A stretch of DNA of 64,000 bases from Planktothrix sp. FACHB-1365 (lineage in GTDB: Bacteria; Cyanobacteriota; Cyanobacteriia; Cyanobacteriales; Microcoleaceae), in contig NZ_JACJSC010000009.1 in assembly GCF_014697575.1 (NCBI RefSeq), positions 1 to 64,000 of the forward strand, given 5' to 3'. Of the stretch, positions 18,022 through 26,803 are shown one piece after another; positions within the stretch are counted from its first letter, which is position 1; each line of letters starts with the position of its first letter. Position numbers and translations under genes: made by a program. Below the pieces are notes generated by a model that was not told the origin of the DNA, searched no databases, and saw only the letters and a program-made list of their open reading frames with translations.

Positions 18022-19659
18022 ATGTCTAGTTTTACAACGCTTCAATTGACTAATAATAACGCTGATGATGAGCGTCCTAGTCTTTCAGACAATCAGGTTG
18101 CTTGGCATCAGTGGGATGGGTCTGCCTATCAAATCTATTATCATGATGGTGCTAATAGTATTCCCTTGACTAATAGTTATTTTAGCAATGAAAATGCAGA
18201 AATTTCAGGTAATAATATCGTCTGGTACTCCGGGGGATTATCTGGAGTTTCAAGTATTTACTTATATAATGGCAGCACCACAATTGAATTGAGTGATAAT
18301 TCGTATAACACAAATTATAACGGCAATCCTCAAATATCTGGTAATAATGTCGTCTGGCCAAGCGGTAATGAAATTTATCTTTACAATGGGGCTAATGTCA
18401 TTCAACTGCCTAAGAATGACTCTGAGGAACTCAATATATATAAAGAAGTACGTGATCCCAGAATATCAGGAAATAATGTCATTTGGTCTGGTTGGGATGG
18501 GACTGATTATGAAATTTATCTTTACAATGGGGTTAATACCACTCAACTGACTAATAATGACTATGAAGAACTAGAACCCGAAATATCAGGAAATAATGTC
18601 GTTTGGTTTGGTTGGGATGGAAATGATTATGAAGTTTATCTTTACAATGGAATTAATACCACTCAATTAACCAATAATACTGAGGGTGATGATTCTCCCC
18701 AAATATCAGGAAATAATGTCGTTTGGAATGGTTGGGATGGGACTGATTATGAAATTTATCTTTATAATGGGATTAATACCGTTCAATTAACCAATAATAC
18801 TGAGGCTGATGAGTATCCTAAAATATCAGGCAATAATATTGTTTGGGAGACTTTTGATGGAAATGATTATGAAATTTACGCTTACGATGGCAGTAGTATC
18901 CTCCAGTTAACGAATAATAATTCTGAGGATAAGAACTATGATATTTCTGGCAATAATATCATCTGGCAAGGTTCGGATGGTAACGATTGGGAAATTTATA
19001 AAGCGACCCTATCTTCAAATATTACCCCAACCCCAACTCCAACCCCAAATACAAACGATACAATTTATGGAACGGCTGGGAATGATCCGATTAGCGTCGG
19101 AATTGGGGATGATCTAGTCTTTGGAAATAGCGGTAATGATGCGATTAATGGGGAGCAAGGTAATGATACTCTATTCGGCAATCAAAATGATGATCAACTC
19201 AATGGAGGTGATGATCAAGATCTTCTCTATGGAGGTCAAGACAATGATAACCTCTCCGGGGGTTTAGGTCAGGATCAAATTTTTGGGAACAAAGGCAATG
19301 ACAACCTAGAAGGCAATGAAGGGAATGATAATCTCTATGGAGGTCAAGACAATGATAACCTGTCCGGTGGTGCGGATAATGACCTGTTATCGGGAGATAA
19401 TGGGGATGATACCTTGACCGGAGGTGTCGGTGCAGACCAGTTCTACATTGCTCCCACCCAGGGAAATGACGTGATCACTGACTTTATCCCTGGAGAAGAT
19501 TTGATCGTCTTAACAGGAGGATTAAGCTTTGAACAGTTAACCTTAAGTCAAGATAATACCAATACTTTAATTAAATTAGCTTCAACTCAACAAGTATTGG
19601 CTCAATTATTAGGAGTTAATTCGACTCAAATTAACGCTAACAATTTCTTACTCGGTTAA
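18022..19659 (+). CDS. Beta-propeller/RTX protein, probable type I secretion substrate
   Basis: A 545-residue protein without an N-terminal signal. Residues ~10-325 contain eight repeats of about 40 residues built on I-S-G-N-N-x-V-W...D-Y-E-I-Y-L-Y-N-G...T-x-L-T-N-N, a TolB-like beta-propeller pattern. A short Thr-Pro linker (about 335-345) leads to RTX calcium-binding nonapeptides at about 350-465 (GNDTLFGN, GGQDNDNLSGG and similar). The end is the usual RTX C-terminal secretion region (QGNDVITDFIPGEDLIVL to NANNFLLG). It should leave the cell by a type I system and fold on calcium. No ABC transporter is adjacent. A decayed RTX fragment follows directly. Confidence 0.85.
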   Translation: MSSFTTLQLTNNNADDERPSLSDNQVAWHQWDGSAYQIYYHDGANSIPLTNSYFSNENAEISGNNIVWYSGGLSGVSSIYLYNGSTTIELSDNSYNTNYNGNPQISGNNVVWPSGNEIYLYNGANVIQLPKNDSEELNIYKEVRDPRISGNNVIWSGWDGTDYEIYLYNGVNTTQLTNNDYEELEPEISGNNVVWFGWDGNDYEVYLYNGINTTQLTNNTEGDDSPQISGNNVVWNGWDGTDYEIYLYNGINTVQLTNNTEADEYPKISGNNIVWETFDGNDYEIYAYDGSSILQLTNNNSEDKNYDISGNNIIWQGSDGNDWEIYKATLSSNITPTPTPTPNTNDTIYGTAGNDPISVGIGDDLVFGNSGNDAINGEQGNDTLFGNQNDDQLNGGDDQDLLYGGQDNDNLSGGLGQDQIFGNKGNDNLEGNEGNDNLYGGQDNDNLSGGADNDLLSGDNGDDTLTGGVGADQFYIAPTQGNDVITDFIPGEDLIVLTGGLSFEQLTLSQDNTNTLIKLASTQQVLAQLLGVNSTQINANNFLLG

Positions 19660-19683
19660 CACCGAATCAGGAATCAGTTTGTT

Positions 19684-19767
19684 AATCATAACCTTTCCGG
19701 GGCTTTGGGTGAGGATCAACTCTTGGGGAACAAAGGCAAGGACAACCTAGAGGGTCATCAGGGGAAA
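19684..19767 (+). pseudogene. Decayed RTX-repeat fragment
   Basis: The ~84 bases after the propeller/RTX gene align closely with 19244-19328 within that gene. They share for example AGGATCAA, TTGGGGAACAAAGGCAA and GACAACCTAGA, in the same order. The piece starts 25 bases after the stop codon and has no start codon of its own. It is either a remnant of a longer version of the gene or a partial duplication. Confidence 0.75.
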
Positions 19768-19792
19768 TCAGACTCCAAATCTCCACACCTGT

Positions 19793-19820
19793 GTAGAAAC
19801 CTTACATACAAGGTTTCTAC
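19793..19820. repeat. 28-bp near-palindrome, possible terminator
   Basis: GTAGAAACCTT (19793-19803) pairs with AAGGTTTCTAC (19810-19820) around a six-base ACATAC loop. It may terminate the propeller/RTX transcript. Its ends (GTAG...CTAC) resemble the GTAGAGACG palindromes elsewhere in the window, but the inner sequence differs. Confidence 0.75.
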
Positions 19821-19904
19821 AGAAGTATTTCTGCCTGGATAGAAGCCTAAGATGAGAAAGGCGGGTTATAATTTGTTACGGAAGTTAGCAAAACTATAAG
19901 TTTT

Positions 19905-20234
19905 ATGAGCAAACCTGCCGTGAATTCGTTTTTTGTGGGACGGGCCTTAGCGGAAGGACTGTACGAACAACTGGGAAATGGTCTGGCCAACTTCCTCAGC
20001 GAACTGGGGAAATTTGATGCGGAACAAAAAGAACATCTGCGCCAGTTTACCCAACAGGTGATGGAACGCGCCTCCCAAGAAGCGGGTACTGTTGTCACCG
20101 ATAGTTCCTCCCCCTTTAACTCCCCCTCCTCTAACGGTGAACCCGTAGATTTGCAAGCCACCATTGACGAACTGCGGGCGGAAGTGGCGGAATTGCGATC
20201 CGAACTCCAACGCTATCGCAATCGTACCGTGTAA
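19905..20234 (+). CDS. Conserved cyanobacterial protein with C-terminal coiled coil
   Basis: A 109-residue protein starting SKPAVNSFFVGRALAEGLYEQLG. The first ~70 residues are helical. A Ser/Pro/Asn-rich linker (~residues 66-80) leads to a short coiled coil (TIDELRAEVAELRSELQRY). It resembles a family conserved in cyanobacteria and plastids (DUF6825-like, by memory, not certain). There is no membrane segment. A close homologue is often described as thylakoid-associated, but nothing in this sequence proves that. It starts 45 bases upstream of the ABC1 kinase gene and may be co-transcribed with it. Confidence 0.65.
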   Translation: MSKPAVNSFFVGRALAEGLYEQLGNGLANFLSELGKFDAEQKEHLRQFTQQVMERASQEAGTVVTDSSSPFNSPSSNGEPVDLQATIDELRAEVAELRSELQRYRNRTV

Positions 20235-20290
20235 ACTCTGTTGTAGTAAAAACACGCAGTTATTGGGTCAACTTAATTTTGGAAACGGTC

Positions 20291-22048
20291 GTGTCTGTTA
20301 ATCACTCAATTCGGGGTTCCGGTGCGGAACAACGGATTAATCCGCCTTCTGTAACTCCCCTCCGCCAAAATTATGGAGGAAAAGCTTATCGTTGGAACCG
20401 CAAAAATTATTCTCGTCAACGACGTTTTATTGATATTTGGACGTTTGTATTGACGTGGTTAACTTGGTTGTGGATCGATGCTAAAAAATGGAGTTACCGG
20501 GGCGGTTTTACCGAAGAGAAAAAAAATGCTCGTCGTCGAGCACAAGCGATATGGGTGAGGGAAACCTTTTTAGATTTAGGGCCAACCTTTATTAAAGTCG
20601 GACAACTCTTTTCTACCCGTGCCGATTTATTTCCCATCGAATATGTAGAAGAACTCTCAAAACTCCAAGATAAAGTTCCCGCCTTCAGCTATGAACAAGC
20701 CGAAGAAATTATCCTAGAAGATCTCGGTAAAACCGTTCAAGATTTATTCCAAAATTTTGATCCGATTCCCTTAGCAGCAGCGAGTTTGGGTCAAGTTCAC
20801 AAAGCCCAACTGCATTCGGGTGCAGACGTTGTTGTTAAAGTTCAGCGCCCCGGATTGAAAAAATTATTTGAAATTGATTTAGCGATTCTGCGAGGGATTG
20901 CTCGGTACTTCCAAAATCATCCTCGTTGGGGAAAAGGTCGAGATTGGGTTGGTATTTATGATGAATGTTGCCGGATTTTATGGTTAGAAATTGACTACCT
21001 GAATGAAGGTCGAAATGCTGATACATTCCGCCGTAATTTCCGCGATTGTGATTGGGTAAAAGTGCCCCGAGTTTCTTGGCAATATACCTCTCCCAGAGTC
21101 CTGACTTTAGAATATATTCCAGGGATTAAAATTAGCAATTATGAAGCCTTGGAAGCATCAGGACTCGATCGCAAAGAACTTGCCCAAATGGGAGCCAAAG
21201 CTTATTTACAACAACTCCTCAATCATGGCTTTTTCCATGCCGATCCCCACCCCGGAAATATTGCGGTCAGTCCCGGTGGTGAACTGATTTTTTATGATTT
21301 TGGCATGATGGGACAAATTACATCCAATCTGCGAGAAAAACTCATGGAAACCCTATTTGGGATTACTCAAAAAGATGGGGATCGGGTGATGAAATCCTTG
21401 ATTGCGGTCGGAGCACTCGCACCTACAGGAGATATGGGGCCAGTGCGTCGGTCAATTCAATATATGTTAGATCACTTTATGGATCAACCCTTTGAAAATC
21501 AATCCATTGCTTCCATTAGTGATGATCTTTATGAAATTGCTTATGACCAACCCTTTCGATTTCCCGCAACCTTTACCTTTGTAATGCGGGCTTTCTCGAC
21601 CTTAGAAGGCGTCGGAAAAGGACTCGACCCCGAATTTAACTTTATGGAGGTGGCACAGCCGTTTGCCATGCAGCTTATGTCTAATGGAAATCTTCCCAAT
21701 ACCGCTAATAGTATTTTTAATGAACTCAGCCGCCAAGCGGTTCAAGTCAGTTCTTCTGCGTTAGGCTTACCCGGACGCATTGAAGATACCCTGGAAAAAC
21801 TCGAACAGGGAGATATCCGAATGCGGGTTCGTCTTGCGGAAACCGACCGGGTATTAAGACGGGTGAGTAATGTCCAAATGGGAACAAATTACGCGGTGCT
21901 GATCAGTGCCTTCACTCTATCAGCTACACTGTTATTGATTAGTGATAAGGTGGGATTAGCTCTCGTTGTATTATTCTTAGCTGTTGGTCTAGGAATTGCT
22001 TTCTTAAGGTTGTTGCGACGGATTGATCGTTTGGATCGGATGATGTAA
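20291..22048 (+). CDS. ABC1/UbiB/AarF-family atypical kinase
   Basis: About 585 residues. The ABC1 signature KVGQLFSTRADLFP (the KxGQ motif) is near residue 110. It is followed by the ATP-binding lysine region VVVKVQRPG, the catalytic segment GFFHADPHPGNIAV and the metal-binding YDFGMMG. Two hydrophobic helices at the C-terminus (AVLISAFTLSATLLLI; GLALVVLFLAVGLGIAFL) anchor it in the membrane. Family members support quinone or prenyl-lipid metabolism and plastoglobule functions. The GTG at 20291 is chosen because GGAAA lies just before it; a TTG four codons upstream is possible. Confidence 0.9.
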   Translation: MSVNHSIRGSGAEQRINPPSVTPLRQNYGGKAYRWNRKNYSRQRRFIDIWTFVLTWLTWLWIDAKKWSYRGGFTEEKKNARRRAQAIWVRETFLDLGPTFIKVGQLFSTRADLFPIEYVEELSKLQDKVPAFSYEQAEEIILEDLGKTVQDLFQNFDPIPLAAASLGQVHKAQLHSGADVVVKVQRPGLKKLFEIDLAILRGIARYFQNHPRWGKGRDWVGIYDECCRILWLEIDYLNEGRNADTFRRNFRDCDWVKVPRVSWQYTSPRVLTLEYIPGIKISNYEALEASGLDRKELAQMGAKAYLQQLLNHGFFHADPHPGNIAVSPGGELIFYDFGMMGQITSNLREKLMETLFGITQKDGDRVMKSLIAVGALAPTGDMGPVRRSIQYMLDHFMDQPFENQSIASISDDLYEIAYDQPFRFPATFTFVMRAFSTLEGVGKGLDPEFNFMEVAQPFAMQLMSNGNLPNTANSIFNELSRQAVQVSSSALGLPGRIEDTLEKLEQGDIRMRVRLAETDRVLRRVSNVQMGTNYAVLISAFTLSATLLLISDKVGLALVVLFLAVGLGIAFLRLLRRIDRLDRMM

Positions 22049-22181
22049 ATCAACGATTCCGTTTAGACTTTGAGATTTTGATTGATCCTGGCCCTCTTTA
22101 AACGCATCCTGATCAGCAGATATTGGAAAATTTTAGGATAAAACCCGCTTGGGAGTTTTAGATATCAACCAATATTTGTGT

Positions 22182-22922
22182 ATGAAACGTTATTTCGCTG
22201 GGATGACGGATACAGGCAATGTTCGGAACGTCAACCAAGATGCTTACTATATTGATCCTGATGGCCGTTTTTTCATTGTTGCTGATGGTATGGGTGGACA
22301 CGCCGGAGGTCAAGAGGCGAGTTTGATTGCCTCCCAAACCATTAAAGAATACATCCTTGAGCATTGGGAGAGTTCGGATCAATCCCCAATTCTTCTCAAA
22401 AATGCGTTTGTCGCCGCCAACAACGCTATTTTAAAGGATCAGCAAAAACATCCTGAACGCTCCGATATGGGAACAACGGCGGTTGTCGCCTTATTCCGAG
22501 AAGATGAGGAGAACCCTTGGTTTGCCAATGTCGGAGATTCCCGTTTATATCGTTTGCGCGGACATCAGTTACAACAAATTACAGAAGATCAAACTTGGGT
22601 GGCTCAAGCGGTGAAACGTAACGCCTTAACTGTTGATGAGGCTCGTTCTCATCCTTGGCGTCATGTTCTGTCTCAATGTTTGGGACGCGAAGATCTTTCG
22701 GAAATTAGTATTGATCAGATGGATGTAAAACCGGGGGATCGTTTGTTGTTGTGTAGTGATGGGTTGACGGAAGAACTTTCAGATACGATCATCACGGTTA
22801 ACCTCAAATCAATTCGAGCTTGTGAAGCCGCCGCGAAGGCTTTAGTTAAAGAAGCAAAAGACCGGGAAGGGCGAGACAATATTACAGTGATTGTGGTCGC
22901 CGTTGGATCGGTAGAAAGTTAA
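22182..22922 (+). CDS. PP2C-type protein phosphatase (Stp/PrpC family)
   Basis: About 246 residues from the ATG at 22182; a TTG 11 codons upstream is unlikely. It carries the PP2C metal-binding motifs in order: GNVRNVNQDAYY, ADGMGGHAGGQEAS, CSDGLTEELSD and GRDNITVIVV. It is a Mn/Mg-dependent phosphatase that reverses Ser/Thr phosphorylation, the natural opponent of Hanks-type kinases such as the one at 9646-11097. It contains only the catalytic domain. anmK starts 17 bases downstream, so the two are probably co-transcribed. Confidence 0.92.
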   Translation: MKRYFAGMTDTGNVRNVNQDAYYIDPDGRFFIVADGMGGHAGGQEASLIASQTIKEYILEHWESSDQSPILLKNAFVAANNAILKDQQKHPERSDMGTTAVVALFREDEENPWFANVGDSRLYRLRGHQLQQITEDQTWVAQAVKRNALTVDEARSHPWRHVLSQCLGREDLSEISIDQMDVKPGDRLLLCSDGLTEELSDTIITVNLKSIRACEAAAKALVKEAKDREGRDNITVIVVAVGSVES

Positions 22923-22938
22923 TCCCCGGTAATTGATA

Positions 22939-24084
22939 ATGCGTGTAATGGGTTTGATCAGTGGAACCTCCGTCGATGGGATTGATGTCGCTCTCGTTGA
23001 GATTACGGGTTGTCAACAGGATCTGACGGTGGACTTCGTGACAGGAGCAACTTATCCCTATCCTTCGGAGTTGCGATCGCAAATTTTGCAGGTGTGCAGT
23101 GGAACCCCCCTGTCCCTGGCAGAATTAGCTCAATTGGATGATGCGATCGCCAGAACCTTTGCTCAGGCTGCCATGACCTTACAACAGTCCTCTGAACCGA
23201 CCGAACTCATTGGCTCCCATGGACAAACGGTGTTTCATCGTCCTCCCCAAGGAACCCAACTCGGTTACAGTCTGCAACTGGGACGGGGGGAACTGATTGC
23301 CCATTTAACGGGGATCACAACGGTGAGTAACTTTCGGGTGGGGGATATTGCCGCAGGAGGTCACGGAGCCCCTCTGGTTCCCGTTCTGGATGCTTATCTG
23401 CTGCGTCATCCCCAATATCATCGCTGTATTCAAAATATCGGGGGAATTGGCAATGTCACTTATTTACCGAAACTTAACTCTACCCCGATCTTAGGTTGGG
23501 ATACAGGGCCGGGAAATACGTTACTGGATTTAGCGGTACAATATTTTTCCCAAGGCACTCAAAGTTATGACAAAGATGGAGCTTGGGCGGCGACGGGAAC
23601 GGCTTGTCTGCCTTTGGTAGAACAATGGTTACAGCAAGATTTTTTTCAGCAACCGCCCCCAAAATCGACGGGACGAGAATTATTTGGTTGGGACTATTGG
23701 CAACGGTGTTTAAGGGAACTAGAACCCTATAAGTTAAGTGCAGCCGATGTTTTAGCGACTTTAACTGAATTAACGGCTGCTTCAATTTATCACAGTTATT
23801 GTCAATTTTTGCCCCAGTTACCCGATGAAATTTTATTGTGTGGAGGGGGAAGCCATAACTGCTATTTGAAATATCGGTTACAGACTTTATTTAATCCAAT
23901 TCCCGTTTTTTCCACTTCGGAAGTAGGCTTAAATGCTGATTTTAAAGAAGCGATCACGTTTGCGGTTTTAGCCTATTGGCGGTGGTTAGGAATCCCTGGA
24001 AATTTACCTTCAGTAACAGGGGCAGTTTCTGAGGTGTTACTGGGAGAAATTCACACTACCTTTACTCCCAACGTGATATTATGA
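22939..24084 (+). CDS. anmK: Anhydro-N-acetylmuramic acid kinase
   Basis: 381 residues from the ATG at 22939. Motifs of AnmK are clear: [15 protein letters not shown] at the N-terminus, [34 protein letters not shown] and LCGGGSHN. The enzyme opens the anhydro ring of 1,6-anhydro-MurNAc and phosphorylates it, returning peptidoglycan fragments to metabolism. The length matches the family. It follows the PP2C gene closely and is ended by a hairpin beginning seven bases after the stop. Confidence 0.95.
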   Translation: MRVMGLISGTSVDGIDVALVEITGCQQDLTVDFVTGATYPYPSELRSQILQVCSGTPLSLAELAQLDDAIARTFAQAAMTLQQSSEPTELIGSHGQTVFHRPPQGTQLGYSLQLGRGELIAHLTGITTVSNFRVGDIAAGGHGAPLVPVLDAYLLRHPQYHRCIQNIGGIGNVTYLPKLNSTPILGWDTGPGNTLLDLAVQYFSQGTQSYDKDGAWAATGTACLPLVEQWLQQDFFQQPPPKSTGRELFGWDYWQRCLRELEPYKLSAADVLATLTELTAASIYHSYCQFLPQLPDEILLCGGGSHNCYLKYRLQTLFNPIPVFSTSEVGLNADFKEAITFAVLAYWRWLGIPGNLPSVTGAVSEVLLGEIHTTFTPNVIL

Positions 24085-24090
24085 AAGCAA

Positions 24091-24141
24091 AGAACTTCAA
24101 TAGATAACATATAGATCTCACAAACTGAAGTTCTGTGTTTT
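24091..24141 (+). terminator. Terminator-like inverted repeat after anmK
   Basis: AGAACTTCA (24091-24099) pairs perfectly with TGAAGTTCT (24126-24134) around a 26-base loop and is followed by GTGTTTTCT. Its position directly after the anmK stop makes it a likely transcript end. Confidence 0.6.
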
Positions 24142-24190
24142 CTATCGGTTAAAAATTTTCAGCCAAGGTGCTAAGAATAAGGGTGGGACT

Positions 24191-24643
24191 GTGGCTCACA
24201 CATTTTTAATGGAATCTGGTCAATGGTTATTAGAAGGAAATTGGCTTGATCGCAATGAAATGCCGATAGCCGTTCGCGGAAAAACAGTTGTTGCTTGGCC
24301 TCAAAGCGACTGGTTTAGTATGGTGACAAAATTAGTGTTTCCCAGCCAGAATCGAGAAGATATTGTTTTACAGTATCGGGGAAGATTAGACAGTAACGAA
24401 AGAGAATATACCTTTGTTTTACAACACAGTCAATTGGGCAAAATTGAAGGGGAAGGTTTAGTCGGCCCTGAATCGATTGTGCAACGTTATCGAGTATTAG
24501 GAGATGACCGCCAACGTCGCAATGGGTTTGAAACCCTGAGACAAGTTGATCCCAACCATTATTATTATTCTAGTGGAATCATGGCAGGACATACTCTGAA
24601 TTTAATTAGTGTCATGGAAGCAACTTTAGAACGGAAATCATAA
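24191..24643 (+). CDS. Conserved hypothetical protein, probable beta-barrel (calycin-like) fold
   Basis: A 150-residue soluble protein starting at a GTG. It is dominated by predicted beta strands (SGQWLLEGNWLD, KTVVAWPQSDWFSMVTKLVF, YTFVLQHSQLGKIEGEGLV) and finishes with a Tyr-rich segment and a helix (HTLNLISVMEATLE). The pattern suggests a small barrel of lipocalin type, but I cannot name the family. It stands between anmK and the convergent nblA gene. No catalytic or metal-binding motif is evident. Confidence 0.6.
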   Translation: MAHTFLMESGQWLLEGNWLDRNEMPIAVRGKTVVAWPQSDWFSMVTKLVFPSQNREDIVLQYRGRLDSNEREYTFVLQHSQLGKIEGEGLVGPESIVQRYRVLGDDRQRRNGFETLRQVDPNHYYYSSGIMAGHTLNLISVMEATLERKS

Positions 24644-24817
24644 ATCATCGTTTAGGATTAGTTTCCCATTTTAATCTCATTCACGGGTGAGTTAACCTAA
24701 CGTGAGTTGAGAGCTTGACCCCGAAGAAGCAGGTTGACGCCCCATTACCCCTAACTTGTTCCCACGCCTTGAAAAAAAGTGAGAGATAGAGGTCGCCGAC
24801 TGCGACACCTTCTGATT

Positions 24818-25015
24818 TTAATCTTGTACAAAATTAGGCTCCAGACCCCAATGGTGTTTGAGAAAATGCTGATACATATTTTCTCGCACCATCATGTGTT
24901 CATAGAGATTAATTAAAAATTCCTGCGCCTGTTCTCGGCTCATTTGACCGACTTGCAGCTTAAAGGAAGTCAGGCTAAATTGTTGCTCAAGAGATAGTTC
25001 TGCGGGTTGATTCAT
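24818..25015 (-). CDS. nblA: NblA phycobilisome degradation protein
   Basis: A 65-residue protein with the complete NblA pattern: a start M-N-Q-P-x-E-L-S-L-E-Q-Q-F-S, the central Q-A-Q-E-F-L-I-N-L-Y-E-H-M-M-V-R-E-N and the closing L-K-H-x-W-G-L. NblA binds phycobiliproteins and delivers them to the ClpC protease during nitrogen or sulfur starvation, bleaching the cell. The upstream DNA carries a consensus NtcA site spaced correctly from a -10 element, so nitrogen control is very likely. This is the only nblA in the window. A GAGTTAATC stretch provides a weak ribosome binding site. Confidence 0.95.
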   Translation of the reverse strand: MNQPAELSLEQQFSLTSFKLQVGQMSREQAQEFLINLYEHMMVRENMYQHFLKHHWGLEPNFVQD

Positions 25016-25099
25016 GATTAACTCCTATCAGTTCTCTAGTATTATTAATAACTGTAACAACTGTTTGACAAATTGTCCATTCTCCTCTAGGGAGATGCC

Positions 25100-25147
25100 T
25101 ACTATGAAGATAGCAAATCTTTTGAGAGATGGTGTAGCACAGGATAC
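25100..25147 (-). promoter_or_regulatory. NtcA-activated promoter of nblA
   Basis: Read on the minus strand, GTATCCTGTGCTAC (25147-25134) fits the NtcA consensus GTA-N8-TAC exactly. After 21 bases comes TATCTT (25112-25107), matching the -10 pattern TAN3T. The usual NtcA class II spacing is about 22 bases. Transcription would start near 25100, giving a leader of about 85 bases before the nblA ATG. The sites were read directly from the sequence; activity is inferred. Confidence 0.85.
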
Positions 25148-25166
25148 GAGTTTTGACAAAAAATAG

Positions 25167-25194
25167 CAGGGAACAGGGAACAGGGAACAGGGAA
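25167..25194 (+). repeat. Heptamer tandem repeat (CAGGGAA), four copies
   Basis: Four perfect copies of CAGGGAA, upstream of the nblA promoter in the nblA/hypothetical intergenic region. The same unit recurs at 27945-27972 (four copies) and 55163-55211 (seven copies). The rest of the 25195-25411 stretch holds no further recognisable element apart from two near-identical CTCGTATAT pieces at about 25262-25281. Confidence 0.95.
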
Positions 25195-25411
25195 TAGGCT
25201 GGAAAAGACTTTTCTACGCGCGGTTTTAGCATCAGTCTATGTCCTAACACCCCAGACCTGACTCGTATATCTCGTATATCTCGTTAGACTGAGGGAAAAT
25301 GGCAGGCTTAATCATCAGGAATCGTTCAAGTTTGATGTGTTAAACTTATATAGAGTATTGACGAATCTTATTAAGCTTTCAGTTCAGACTTATGAGGATG
25401 GGAAATTTAAC

Positions 25412-25636
25412 ATGACTCCTGCTAAGACAGATCAACCCAGACCCTTCTGGAGTCGATTTCGTTTTCTTCCCTACACTGTGCTAGGTATTCTAATTTTTTA
25501 TTGCAATTCTACTTGGGATGCTAACTTTTTTGTTAAGGGCTATTTGACCATCCTTGAACTACAAACTGCTATCATTTTGTTATATTTTCTCATGGGTCGG
25601 CTTTCCAAAAGCCAGAACCTGAATAAAGATCTTTAG
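25412..25636 (+). CDS. Small membrane protein, hypothetical
   Basis: 74 residues from the ATG at 25412, preceded by GAGGATGGGAAA; a longer reading frame open from 25337 adds 25 residues without a better start. Two hydrophobic stretches are visible, FLPYTVLGILIFYC (about 20-33) and LELQTAIILLYFLMG (about 50-64), so it is probably a two-pass membrane protein. No family is recognised. The TM2 gene follows 60 bases downstream in the same direction. Confidence 0.5.
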   Translation: MTPAKTDQPRPFWSRFRFLPYTVLGILIFYCNSTWDANFFVKGYLTILELQTAIILLYFLMGRLSKSQNLNKDL

Positions 25637-25695
25637 TTGCGACTCATTTTAATCTCATTAACAATTTTAACCCTTGACCTTCAGGAGATCACTCA

Positions 25696-26043
25696 ATGAA
25701 AAATAAAATCGTAGCCGCGTTATTGGCTTTCTTTTTAGGGATATTTGGAGTTCATAAGTTTTATTTAGGGGAAAATTTAGGCGGAGTTGTTTATTTGTTG
25801 TTTTCTTGGACTTTTATTCCCGGATTTTTAGCCTTTTTTGATTTTCTAGGTTTATTGTTAATGTCAGATCAAGCGTTCAATGCTAAATTTAATCCAGGTA
25901 TTCCTTACTCAGTTTTAGATGGAAGTCGTTCTGCACAGGATATTACTGTAGCACTAGCTCAACTGAAAAAACTTTATGATCAAGATGCCATTACCGCCGA
26001 AGAATATGAAGAAAAACGCCGGAAATTATTAAATGAACTGTAA
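25696..26043 (+). CDS. TM2-domain membrane protein with SHOCT-like C-terminus
   Basis: A 115-residue protein. Residues 1-55 form a TM2 domain, with two membrane helices around a conserved G-x-x-G-V-H-K-F-Y-L-G turn. The C-terminus (IPYSVLDG...ALAQLKKLYDQDAITAEEYEEKRRKLLNEL) is a SHOCT-like short helical motif. TM2 proteins are widespread and of unknown function. CAGGAG precedes the ATG at a suitable distance. It is followed after about 25 bases by a helix-hairpin-helix membrane protein, suggesting an operon. Confidence 0.85.
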   Translation: MKNKIVAALLAFFLGIFGVHKFYLGENLGGVVYLLFSWTFIPGFLAFFDFLGLLLMSDQAFNAKFNPGIPYSVLDGSRSAQDITVALAQLKKLYDQDAITAEEYEEKRRKLLNEL

Positions 26044-26067
26044 ACAGCAACAGGAGTGACATTAAAC

Positions 26068-26769
26068 GTGTCCAATCTATCTCGATGGTTTCAGAAAGTT
26101 CCGCAGTGGTTATACTGGTCTTTATTTCCTGTATTAGGTGGGTTAGCCATTGTCTATGCAGGAAATAAAACCAAAACTCAATCTTGGATTTATACAGGGT
26201 TAGGGTTTGTCGCTGCGGCTTTTATTTTATCGAATACGTCTTTTTCCAGTATAGTTTGGATCGGTCAAATTATAACAGCGATCGCTTTGAGAAAAGAATT
26301 TTTAGCAAAAACTTTTCATAATCCTTTATCGAGTTCAAACGAATCTCATCTGATCCAATTAATTGCTAAACATCGAGATAAAATTGATATTAATAATTGC
26401 TCTAAGCATGATTTAGTATATGGATTAGATTTACCGATTGTTTATGCCAATGAAATTGAAGAAATGAAACGGGAAGGTTATAATTTTACAAGTTTAGAAG
26501 AACTTTCGGAATTGATTGGAATTCCTGAATCAACACTACAACGAATTGCACCGTTAATTTTATTTAGTTTTGATATCAATAAAGAAATCCATCATTCCTG
26601 GCGGCGGTTAAATGTGTTGTCAATGGATGAATTAGTTGAATTAGGACTAAACATCAATGCTGCTAAAATTATTGTTTTAGAACGTCAACGGCGTGGGGGT
26701 TATAAGTCTTTTCTGGATTTTAAAAAACGGACAAAATTACCGTTACATATCTATCGCCATATTTTATAA
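26068..26769 (+). CDS. Membrane protein with helix-hairpin-helix (ComEA-like) domain
   Basis: About 233 residues from the GTG at 26068, which follows AGGAG by 11 bases; a GTG at 26056 is the alternative. The N-terminal ~80 residues hold two or three hydrophobic helices (LYWSLFPVLGGLAIVYAG; WIYTGLGFVAAAFILS). The rest contains two helix-hairpin-helix-like units: IDINNCSKHDLVYGLDLPIVYANEIEE...GYNFTSLEEL, then LNVLSMDELVELGLNINAAKIIV...GGYKSFLDF. This resembles ComEA-type DNA-binding HhH repeats behind a membrane anchor. Whether it binds DNA is not shown. It is probably co-transcribed with the TM2 gene. Confidence 0.7.
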   Translation: MSNLSRWFQKVPQWLYWSLFPVLGGLAIVYAGNKTKTQSWIYTGLGFVAAAFILSNTSFSSIVWIGQIITAIALRKEFLAKTFHNPLSSSNESHLIQLIAKHRDKIDINNCSKHDLVYGLDLPIVYANEIEEMKREGYNFTSLEELSELIGIPESTLQRIAPLILFSFDINKEIHHSWRRLNVLSMDELVELGLNINAAKIIVLERQRRGGYKSFLDFKKRTKLPLHIYRHIL

Positions 26770-26803
26770 AAAATATAAAAAAATGACAATGAGAACTATC
26801 TAA

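Noticed and set aside
23480-23785. A 101-codon open frame opposite anmK
   Set aside because: It lies fully within conserved AnmK coding sequence.
24790-24810. A hairpin as terminator of nblA
   Set aside because: The stem is interrupted and the T-run on the minus strand begins about ten bases away, so I do not list it as a terminator.
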